A stretch of 64,000 nucleotides of DNA from Trichoplusia ni (Eukaryota > Arthropoda > Insecta > Lepidoptera > Noctuidae): assembly GCF_003590095.1 (NCBI RefSeq), contig NC_039478.1:9424001-9488000 (forward strand), written 5' to 3'. Made by a program: the position numbers and the translations under genes. The notes below the pieces were generated by a model. That model had not been told where the DNA came from and did not search any database. It worked only from the letters and a program-made list of their open reading frames with translations. Numbering within the stretch: position 1 is the first letter of the stretch; each line of letters opens with the position of its first letter. Below, piece after piece: positions 26,001 to 38,000 of the stretch.

Positions 26001-29000
26001 TCACATTCATTACAATTTTTTTTATTTAAAAGTAAGACTTAACCGAAAGATCTGAACTATATTTTCCCTTTATCATCGCCAGCAGCTCAAAAGACCCTCC
26101 AGATCTTCAACATCGAGATGAAGTCGAAGATGAAGGCCCACACGATGACCGAAGACATCGTTTTCTGGAAGTGGATATCCCTAAACACCCTCGCGCTCGT
26201 CACCAAGATGTCGGTGTACCACTGGTCCATGGAGGGCGACTCCACGCCCGTCAAGATGTTCGACAGACACTCCTCGTTAGCAGACTGCCAGATCATCAAT
26301 TATAGGACCGATCCGAAACAACAGTGGCTGCTTCTTGTTGGTAAGTTAATGAAAGACTATTTGGTAGTCTTTTACTGACTTAATTAGACTCAGGGGACTT
26401 CGGGGCCTTTCGCCGATTAAGGTCATCCCGGTCCTATCTTTGCCTTTGCCAGAACTACAACGGTTGGTTGTGATCTAGGCACACCTTCTTCTAATACTGT
26501 TATTAACTAATTGAACCTTAAACGGCATAGAGTGGTAACAATCCTCATAACTTCCCCAGGTATCTCAGCCCAGCAGAACCGCGTCGTGGGCGCGATGCAG
26601 CTCTACTCGGTAGAGCGCAAGTGCTCACAGCCCATCGAAGGGCACGCCGCCTCCTTCGCCACCTTCAAGGCGGAAGGCAACGGCGAGCCCTCTACCCTGT
26701 TCTGCTTCGCCGTCAGAACAGCACAAGGCGGAAAACTGCATATCATTGGTGAGTTCAAAACCAAGACATTTTTAAAGCTCAACGTTTGAAATAATTCAAT
26801 TTTTATGTTGTTAAGCTTTAGAAACATTCAAATAAGAAACAAACAAACATTAAAGCACCCAAACTTACAGCCGTATTTAAGCACGACTGACATTAGATGA
26901 AAAGCTTAGGTGTCATGCAGTCTTGCTGCTTTTGTCATAATGTTACTTAGCTAAGTTATCTTGTAAACGGCTGTTAGACTTGGATAGCTAAAAGTGACAG
27001 TAGTTTAAGTTGAAAATAAACTTGAGTGATTCGATGCGCATCAACGACCTTCGTCACATTTGAATTCGTATAATAGAAGCATCAAAACTTTTTAATTGAT
27101 CACAAACAGCATTCATAACATAAATAACTATGTAATATACTACTTATGAATCATTAAATAGTCGCCTATGAAATAATAGGCAGTAAATACAACCACAATG
27201 TAAGTAAACAGTGACATAAAACTATGATGTAATCATATAATCACATGTGATATCACACAAATCTAATATAACTTTGAATGTATAAATGTTGAAATGAGGT
27301 TTTCACTTGACCTAGAATGTATTATCACATTCATTCATCATTCCCCTGCCCTTATCCCAATTATTTTATTTGGGGTCGGCGCAACATGTCATCTTCTTCC
27401 ATACCTTCCTATCGGCCGTCATCTCATAAGAAACACACTTATTGTATTATCACATTCATAACACCGATTTTATGCGAATAAATAATACATAGTTTTAATT
27501 ATAATTTCTAATAACGTATGTGTTCTTGTTTATATTTAACGCTCGTTTTATTTGACCGGCTTCGTCATTCACTTTAAACTTGATTTTGCTACCTTTTATA
27601 ATCTCTCCGCATTTTCTTGTCTTATTTGAGATTGGTCTAAACAAAACTAGACTTGTAATTCAAGGAATAACCTCATTCACCAAGGTGTTTAGAGAGATAA
27701 ACATCGAAATTGTTTTTATAATGATTTGATGCTTTCAGCTTAAATTATAGTAATCTTGGAAATACCAAATGACATCACTGTTCTTGCGCCCTCGTTTTGG
27801 TTTCTGAGTGTCGCCGAATGTAATGAGAATCCTCATCATGTACAAGCAAAACAGAAGTCAAGCCAATATTTGACTATGCCACTGTTCTTGCACATCAACC
27901 ATTAATTGATCCTCCACTAATTGAGTTTATCTGTTCACAGAGGTCGGCCAAACGCCTGCGGGCAACCAGCCCTTCCTCAAGAAAGCAGTGGACGTCTTCT
28001 TCCCCGCCGAAGCACAGAACGACTTCCCCGTCGCCATGCAAGTCTCCCCGAAGTATGACGTCATCTATCTCATCACCAAATACGGCTACATACACATGTA
28101 TGACATTGAGACTGGTACCTGCATTTACATGAACCGTATCTCGTCAGATACGATTTTTGTTACGGCACCTCATGAAGCAACTGGCGGTATTATTGGTAAG
28201 TGTTTATCAATCAACTCAGTCTATGCGGTCCGCCCTGGACATATCCCCCCTCCAAGTTGTGCCACAACACCCGATCCTTCTGCCTTTCACAGTCAGTCCA
28301 TAGTAGACTCCAATTCGATAAGTTTTTAATCAATTTAATTATTTTATGGAGTAATATAAATTCTACATAGAAGACATGCAAAACAACACACCATGGCGGT
28401 CAGCTGTTAACAGATTTGCTCGATTATCTTGTATTAATACATTGCTGTTTGTTTATACCGCGTACACTAAGTTAAATAGTGACTGTTACAAGAAAACATA
28501 TTAGAAATCTTGATGCTTGCTTCCAATAGCCTTGACCACAGACACGCACTAAAAATTAGTTATAATTACAAAAGTATGACTTATACCGTAAATCAATCGT
28601 AAAATCTCCGTGAAAAACAATACAAATTGTGTAAATTATAAATGATAAATTAAATTCATTTTATAAAGTATATTTTGCAGCGAATATTTATCGTCAACTT
28701 GTAACAACAGCAACTGATAATAAACTAACAAAAGAGTTATTAGTTCAACTCCTCAAATGAGGTCACATACACATTGAAGCCAAAGGTTATCACTAAACGT
28801 CTCCAGACGCATTACATCTGTCTAGCATGCATATTATAAACAAAACAAGAATTAACTTAAGTTTATTTATTAATGTGGCATAAAACAAATCGTGGTATAG
28901 AAGTTGGATGAGTCATTACCTTAGTCAATGTTACACGGTAGTCATATCATGGTGGAAATCACGTGATAATTGATATAGATTATCTTGCGATTAGGTTTTT

Positions 29001-32000
29001 GTACTATAATAATGTCGCATAGGTATTATTCTGCTTTTTATGCGTTACCGAGATTTGTGGAATGAATGGATGTAGGATTTCCCTCAGTAATGCTTGGATA
29101 CATCTGTTTTCCTCAAAAATGAAAATGAAATGGCACCGATGCTTGCTTTGCAAAGTGATGGCAAATAATGTTGACAAGTACATGAGTTGTAAACGTCAAA
29201 ATAAATAAGCAATCACTCTATTAAAACACAAATAATTAAATTTAAAAAATATTCACTATCTTTAAAGCCTATTACTGCAATCAAAATCAGAAAAAATAAA
29301 TTCAAACAGTGTATATCAAAAACTGCGTGCACTAAAACTGTATCAGACCTCTGAAACTTAGCTATTTGAGCATAATTTATTAACACTAACATAACATAAT
29401 TCTCCAACAGGTGTAAACCGCAAAGGCCAGGTCCTCTCGGTGACTGTCGAGGAGGACTCCATCGTGCCGTACATCAACACGGTGCTGCAGAACCCCGAGC
29501 TGGCGCTGCGGCTCGCTGTCAGGAACAACCTCGCCGGCGCCGAAGAATTGTTCGTTAGGAAGTTCAACATGCTGTTCACTAATGGACAGTATGGGGAGGC
29601 CGCTAAGGTTAGTACTACTGTCAATTAAAGATATTTAAAACGTAGACTTATTTAAATCACATCACCAAGCATGGCATGGCACATTCTTTCTTATAAGTGT
29701 TGCCATTGAACATATCGCCAGTCTATCGAATCGGGTACCTTAATAGTGGGCAGTAATAAGAAGTTTAAGTGTTAAACTAGGTGCATTTGTAAATTAATGG
29801 TTTAAAAAATATTAATACAATTTCACTCATATTTTTTGCAAAGTAATGAGTTAGACAACTTTATGATCTGTTAAAAAATAAAAGTGTAATAATAGCACCG
29901 CACAAAACATATATTCAATTCGTTATTGTTACCATTACTTAATATACAAACGTATAATTCAATTTTACAAAATATAATAATGTGTACGACCACGACATAA
30001 TAGAAAATTATACATCGTAGCGTGGGCGAGGATCAATATCATGACGTCACAAACACCTGCCCATTACGACATCGGTCCTCACCATACGTGTACCATGTAT
30101 ATACAGGGTGCTATTAATACTGACCGAATACGTACAACGTATTTTACAAGATCTGTCTGTACATTTGTTTGTTATTCAGGGTACTATAATACTACCATGC
30201 GTTTTCTTTTTGTACACATTGCTTTCAGCATACTCTACTTGGACTGTATACAGGGTGTCATTAACTGTATTATATGTGTACGCTCGTAATATGCTTACTA
30301 GGGGCGGTGGGTAGGTATAAAATATATCCGGTTATTGTAATCTGTTGTCGGTTTAGATATCAAAAGTACAGATAATGTATGCAGTAAGTTTTTAGTCGGT
30401 TTAAAAAAAGTTTATTTTACATGGTTGTTGACTATGCATATTTGTTATTTGTTTTTCCGAAAAATTTACAAAAAAAATAAAATTGTTCCATGCTGTTAGT
30501 ATGTAAATCGATCTCGCCTAGGTGTTTTGTACGCGTGACTTAGATGTTGGCCACCGCCCTTCGACACTAGGATTACCAACAGACTAATAGTTGTTTTGTC
30601 CTGCAGGTAGCAGCGATGGCCCCGCGCGGCATCCTGCGCACCCCGCAGACCATCCAGCGCTTCCAGCAGGTCCCGACGCAGCCGGGACAGACGTCGCCGC
30701 TGCTGCAGTACTTCGGCATCCTGCTCGACCAGGCGCAGCTCAACAAGTTCGAGTCCTTAGAGCTGTGCAGGCCCGTCTTGCTGCAAGGTAAATATCGAGC
30801 AAGATAAAACTAATACTTTCAAATGCCAGAAGTTAAGGTCTCACAAACTTGTGTGTGTTTGTATAAAAAAAAACTAGTTTAAAATTGAAATGAAACCTAA
30901 ACCCAATGTAAAACAACAAGAAAGATTACCAAATCGAATAATTCATCGTTTTTTATCTTTTTCTTGTACAGGTCGCAAGCAACTGCTTGAAAAATGGTTG
31001 AAGGAAGAGAAACTTGAATGCTCTGAAGAGCTGGGTGACCTAGTGAAGCAGGTGGACCCGACCCTCGCTCTCTCCGTGTACCTGCGCGCTAACGTCGCCA
31101 GCAAGGTCATACAGTGCTTCGCTGAGACCGGACAGTTCCAGAAGATCGTGCTTTACGCTAAGAAGGTAGGACCTTTTATAATAAATGAGACTATCGCTTT
31201 TCAGGGGCTAATTAATGGGAAGGACAAAAGGAGCAGAAAAAATGGGAGGCCAATACTCGCGGCCTTTCGCTGTTTATTGTAAGAAATAGGTCTTTCCTTA
31301 GTTGTTCCACAAAACCAAGAGTTCAGACTTGGGTATTCAGTCCAATTGAAGCAAGTGTTGCCTGATTAACCTTGATATAACTCGTGTGTCCCAGGTGGGC
31401 TACACGCCGGACTACATCTACCTGCTGCGCTCGGTCATGCGCACCAACCCGGAGCAGGGCGCGGGCTTCGCGGGCATGCTGGTGGCCGAGGAGCCGCCGC
31501 TGGCCGACATCCAGCAGATCGTGGACGTCTTCATGGAGCAGAACATGGTGCAGCAGTGCACCGCCTTCCTGCTCGACGCGCTCAAGAACAACCGCCCCGA
31601 GGAGGGGCCGCTGCAGACCAGGTACAAATAACTCTTCTAACAACTTGTTCAATAACACAATAGGGTATTTGACTGAATATTATAAAATAAATCTTTGTAG
31701 TCCTTCAGATAGATAGGTTTCCTCAAAATATTCAATATGTTCCGTTCATTTTATTACAATATAAAAAGTAAGGAAGATAAAAAGCACTTAAGCATGGTAG
31801 TGGGGTCTAAAACTTTCCCTTGTTAGTAAAAAGCGTACTGGTAAGACACAACATTATAAATCTCTGTACACCTTGATTTTTTGTTTTCGAAATAAAAGAA
31901 AAGGTACGTGTCGAATACCCTATTGAAAAAATTAAGCGACGCCTTACTTGATTTAGAGTGGCGTCTCACTTCTACAATTACAATAGACTCATTTTAAGAG

Positions 32001-35000
32001 GTGATGTCAAGCTCCCTGAGCTTTATGCGGATGTTAAATTCGATGGATATTAATATTAACTTTAATTTTTTATCGTTCAATCAGTGTGTAACTAACTAAC
32101 CCGTGTCCCCCGCAGGCTGCTGGAGATGAACCTGATGTCGGCCCCGCAGGTGGCGGACGCCATCCTGGGCAACGCCATGTTCACGCACTACGACCGCGCG
32201 CACGTGGCGCAGCTGTGCGAGAAGGCGGGCCTGCTGCAGCGGGCGCTCGAGCACTACACCGACCTCTACGACATCAAGCGGGCTGTGGTTAGTAACCAAC
32301 AGCTGTTCTAATTTCCTCTATTCTATTTTATATCATTACTTTAAAAATAACCTGTAATTTGTGTGCAAAAAGTTTGGAACTAATATCGAAATAGGTCTAA
32401 AGTTTTTCTGTTAAATGGGACAGGCCCTCCACACAAACGCATCATTATAACTCCTGTAAACTAAGATCAAGAAAAATAAGTAAAGAAAACAACCTAGCAC
32501 TTAAGCTTGGTGTGTCCCAGTGTTTACTGTCTTTAACCTATATGGAAATAATCCAAAAGCAGGAGTATTAAATCAATATTAATATACACCGTGATTTTTT
32601 ATTCGTCTTACAAAAGCAGTTTCCGAGTACTTAATAATTAAAACCTTATTCCACCCTCAGGTTCACACCCACCTCCTCCCCGCGGACTGGCTCGTCACAT
32701 ACTTCGGCAGTCTCTCCGTTGAAGATTCTCTGGAATGCCTCAAGGCCATGCTACAAGCCAACATCCGCCAGAACTTACAGATCTGCGTGCAAATAGCCAC
32801 CAAGTATCACGAACAGCTGACAACCAAGTCTCTGATCGAGTTGTTCGAGAGCTTCAAGACTTACGAAGGGTTATTCTACTTCTTAGGATCCATTGTCAAC
32901 TTCAGCCAAGATCCCGAAGTACACTTCAAGTATATTCAGGTATGTTTCGATATTAGATGATTTTAAGAACGATGTCAATGTTAATATCTGGATAGGATAA
33001 GTTTTTTAAAGTATAATGCTAGATAGTCTTATGTGAATGTTACTATAAATGAGGATTGTAGTACTTTTGTTAGTGCTCTATGAGTAATGACAAGTAAAAT
33101 ACATAACTCTGTGTTTGTGATTCTGTGTTGAACACCTGTTCCTTTACTAACATTAATGTGAAATATTTATTGTAAATCATAAAATATATGAGACAAAAAG
33201 TCAAGCCCTAGTTCAACTTTTATTAGAGTGGGGCACACTAAAACTATTTGAATAATTGCAAATAAGTAAATGATAAGTATTTATCAACGTAACTATGTAC
33301 CCAGGCTGCCTGCAAGACCGGCCAGATCAAGGAAGTGGAACGTATCTGCCGCGAGTCGAACTGTTACAACGCGGAGCGCGTGAAGAACTTCCTGAAGGAG
33401 GCCAAGCTGCCCGACCAGCTGCCGCTCATCATTGTCTGCGACCGCTTCGACTTCGTGCACGACCTCGTGCTCTATCTGTACAGGAACAGCCTCCAGAAGT
33501 ATATCGAGATCTATGTGCAGAAGGTGAGAGAGAAAACATGTTTTATTTCATGTATTTTGAGTTAACCATGTCTCAATGAAACAGGCACCTTTTAAGTTGT
33601 TACAAAGGATTTGAAATGATACACATGTTTAAAATTTCAATGTCTAACATTCGCATAAACCTAAGAAACCACTATTACAAAGGCTGTTTTGTAGCTGAAG
33701 TTCTAAAACATGTATATTCTTGTGAATCTGCTCCCCATTATAGACAGATTTAGACATTATAGACAGATAGTAAAAAAATTGTTGCATTGAATGGCAATCT
33801 AGTTATTCTTTTTCTTCATATTAATAGCGTCAGATAACAATGGAAAAATATATACCACATGTCGCTATATTGGTGTCATTAATGATAAAACCATAGCACC
33901 ACGCTTTGTGTTATTAGATCAAAACGAGGAATACATAGTTAACTGTTTATTGCCCGTCAGGTGAACCCATCCCGTCTGCCGGTCGTAGTGGGCGGTCTCT
34001 TAGATGTGGACTGCGCTGAAGACATTATCAAGAACCTCATCTTGGTCGTGCGAGGACAGTTCTCCACTGATGAACTGGTCGCTGAAGTCGAGAAGAGAAA
34101 CAGGTAAAAGAGCATAACAATGTTACGATTTGTACAAGTAATTTGGCAAAGTAAAGCGTCAGTCGCTTTGAGACTAATAAAGGTCCCATTTGAATGAAAC
34201 TGTGAAATACAAAATGTTAAGAAAAGAAAGACTGGAAGTCGAGAGAACTCCAGCAACGGGATGATATTGATACCATAAATTAATGATTATTGTTTGACTT
34301 TTAACTTAATCATTATTTTGTAAACAGATTGAAACTGCTGCTGCCCTGGCTAGAGACCCGCGTGCACGAAGGAAGCACAGAGCCTGCCACACACAACGCA
34401 CTCGCTAAGATATACATCGACTCCAACAACAACCCTGAGCGATTCCTCAAAGAAAACCAATGGTGAGTCATCATTTGTTCACGATTTAAAAAAGAATCGG
34501 TCACTATATAAGTAGCAAATAACTAAGGTGCGACTAAATCGCTAAGGTAAAAGTCAGACGCCGTTAGTATTTGAACAACCCTTTAATGTGAATTGACTGA
34601 TTGCTAAACCAAGCATGTCGATCAAATACTTGCTGATTAATGGACACACTTAGCTGCCATTAATTTGTTAGTGTTGATGCAAGATGACTACAAAACAATT
34701 TCATATCACTGGAAAGTGCTTTCATAGTTTGGAAGAGGATTGTGGTACACAGCTGTTGTTGTGTCCAGGTACGACTCCCGCGTGGTGGGTCGCTACTGCG
34801 AGAAGCGCGACCCGCACCTGGCGTGCGTGGCGTACGAGCGCGGCCAGTGCGACCGCGAGCTCATCGCCGTCTGCAACGACAACTCGCTGTTCAAGACGCA
34901 GGCGCGCTACCTCGTCCGGCGCCGCGACCCCGACCTGTGGCTCGACGTACTCGCCGAGGACAACCCCTACAAGCGACAGCTCATCGACCAGGTACACCAA

Positions 35001-38000
35001 CACACCTACTTCTTACCTCACAGATAAAGGAATAACCAGATTTTCCTTAGTTTTAGGAGCTAGGCTATGCCATTAGATGAAACAACGCCAGTTGAGTCAG
35101 AGGACATGCTCATATACCCGTCCAATGCGGCCTATCTTACTTCTTGATGTACTGATGTTAATTATATGCAATTTTTGCCATCAAAAGTCAAGAAAGTAGA
35201 ATGGGAAATAGCTAAATTTTATCTCAAACCTCCACACATATTTAACATTAGGTTGTTCTTTAATTATTAATTAAGTTTTATCTTTTAACCTGTAAGTATT
35301 CCAGGGCACTATAAATAAATAAATTACGAATGAAATAACACTGGAACATACATTACAGGTGGTACAAACAGCACTCTCAGAAACCCAGGACCCTGAAGAT
35401 ATCTCGGTAACAGTGAAGGCATTCATGACAGCAGACCTGCCTAACGAGCTTATCGAGCTCCTCGAGAAGATTGTACTCGACAACTCCGTGTTCTCCGACC
35501 ACAGGAACTTGCAGAACTTGCTTATACTTACTGGTAATATATCTTGTATTATTAATTACGTCCTTCAGAGTCCTAACAAAGCTGTATTTTTAAGACGTTA
35601 AAAGAGAACATTGTCCATTTGAAATATTTTCTAGACAATTGGTTGGTTATCCTCTGATTCTTGTTCTAGCTAGTTTGAGGTGCTACAAAGAGATATTTGT
35701 AGATCAAAAAGTTGCACTTTTTTGTACCACAATTAAAGTCTTTATTTAGTAAGAAACAAATACAAATTTGAAAACCAACTTCAATGATTGCCAGTATATA
35801 ACAAATATAACAATGTACTCAAATTTAACTGTCATTCAAATTCCAACCTTCCTACACAGCAATAAAGGCGGACCGTAGCCGCGTAATGGAGTATATCAAC
35901 CGCCTGGACAACTACGACGCGCCCGACATCGCCAACATCGCCATCAACAACGAACTCTATGAGGAGGCCTTCGCCATCTTCAAGAAGTTCGATGTCAACA
36001 CCTCTGCCATTCAGGTGAATACCTAATAAATATGATGTTAAAAATACTGTCCAATCTGTTGGATAATGTGAGACATCTATAGATTAAAAGAGATACATAG
36101 TCTCTTATAAGAAAGTTGGTAGTTATATGAACTTGGATACATTTTAATTGACGTGTTAGGGTGACTGTGTCTGTACCTATACTTTTTCATAAATCAATGA
36201 AGGTTACAGTTAAAACTAATGAGAAATTAATTGATTAAACTATAAATGTCACTGATCCCGAATTTAAATCGACCATTGTCAGTGTCTTATTCTCTAGACA
36301 ATAAAATTCAAAATTCAAGTCAATAATTTTAAAATCTCCTAATAGATACGCAGGAGAACACACTGACGGATTTATAGACAGTAAATACAACATCTAACCC
36401 ATTTACTCAAAATCGTGTTGAATAAAAAGTTTTAACATTTATATTTCATCAAACAGGTGTTGATCGAGCAAGTGAAGGACTTAGAGCGCGCGTACGAGTT
36501 CGCGGAGCGCTGCAACGAGGCGGGCGTGTGGTCGCAGCTGGCCAAGGCGCAGCTGCAGCAGGGCCGCGTCAAGGAGGCCATCGACTCCTACATCAAGGCG
36601 GACGACCCCTCCGCCTACATGGACGTCGTGGCCACCGCCACTGACACACAGTCCTGGGAAGATCTCGTGCGGTACCTGCAGGTAAATAGTGCATTCGTAT
36701 TACTTTGGTACCTGTTTCTAAGTTATAACATACGTACAGATTTTTTACGTTATCTTACCACTGTACCTATTTATCACAAATTAATTACTATGTTCCTAAG
36801 AATTATTCAAAACTACTGATATGTTTCGTGTTTCGTTCAGACATTTCGTGAGACGGATTCATATCGTCGCACTACTTCCGGATCCAACCGAAATTCATAA
36901 GCTGAAACGGCCTTAACTAAACTAAAGTACTACGCTATGTATTGCTATCACATAAATATTCATTCTTCGAAAGCATATACTGCATTATCATTTCATAAGA
37001 ACACAACACCTACATCCATACCGTACAAAATCTAACCAAGCCATTTCGTCACCAGATGGCCCGCAAGAAGGCGCGCGAGTCCTACATCGAGTCTGAGCTG
37101 ATCTACGCGTACGCCCGCACCGGCCGCCTCGCCGACCTCGAGGAGTTCATCTCGGGCCCGAACCACGCAGACATACAGAAGATCGGAGACCGCTGCTTCG
37201 ATGACAAGATGTATAATGCAGCCAAACTGCTATACAATAATGTCAGCAACTTTGCTCGCTTGGCCATCACACTTGTACATCTTAAGGAATTCCAGGGTGC
37301 GTTATATTTTATTAGTAATCTTTACAGTGGGTTGGAGTGCAGGTTTTTATTTTCTGAACCAATTGTTCATGGTCTAGTGACAAATTCGACTTATACCACA
37401 AGTGGTTGACGAAGTTAATTGTATCACTAAATAGGGATGAAATTCAATTACAATGATTATTCAAATGATTAATGACCTAAAAACAGGAAATCGTACTCGT
37501 ATTTGACCTTAAATTACGTAAAATTTATCTATTTCTCTTAAACCTCTATACTAAATTCAATTTTGTGTACATTGCAGGTGCGGTGGACAGCGCCCGCAAA
37601 GCCAACTCGACCCGCACCTGGAAGGAGGTGTGCTTCGCCTGCGTGGACGCGGGCGAGTTCCGCCTCGCGCAGATGTGCGGCCTGCACATCGTAGTGCACG
37701 CCGACGAGCTGGAGGACCTCATCAACTACTACCAGGACCGCGGACACTTCGACGAGCTCATCAGCCTGCTGGAGGCCGCGCTAGGCCTCGAGAGGGCACA
37801 CATGGGCATGTTCACCGAGCTCGCCATCCTCTACTCCAAGTACAAGCCCGTCAAGATGCGCGAACATCTGGAATTGTTCTGGTCCAGAGTTAATATTCCT
37901 AAGGTTAGTTGCTGCTGACTACTATAATACGAGAGAATAAACGATAAACGTGCATTCTTACATTCATTTGCGGAAGTCACCATGGCAATATACATAGTAG

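Larger units (their letters stand above)
15907..26085 (+). other. Chc intron 2, about 10.2 kb
   Basis: Starts GTATGT and ends in a CAGCAG acceptor. It is at least six times longer than any other Chc intron. It contains a MITE (22506-22641), a non-LTR-type tail (21283-21480), a 55-bp palindrome (18877-18931) and a repeat fragment shared with 59601-59645. I found no exon supported by homology and phase; the short ORFs inside look random. Long early introns in housekeeping genes often hold enhancers, but no specific site can be named here. Confidence 0.75.

Noticed and set aside
31323..31658. Long minus-strand and alternative-frame ORFs in GC-rich Chc exons (also near 34684, 37538 and 40091)
   Set aside because: All are antisense or frame shadows of verified clathrin exons, with arginine/alanine-rich composition typical of such shadows.
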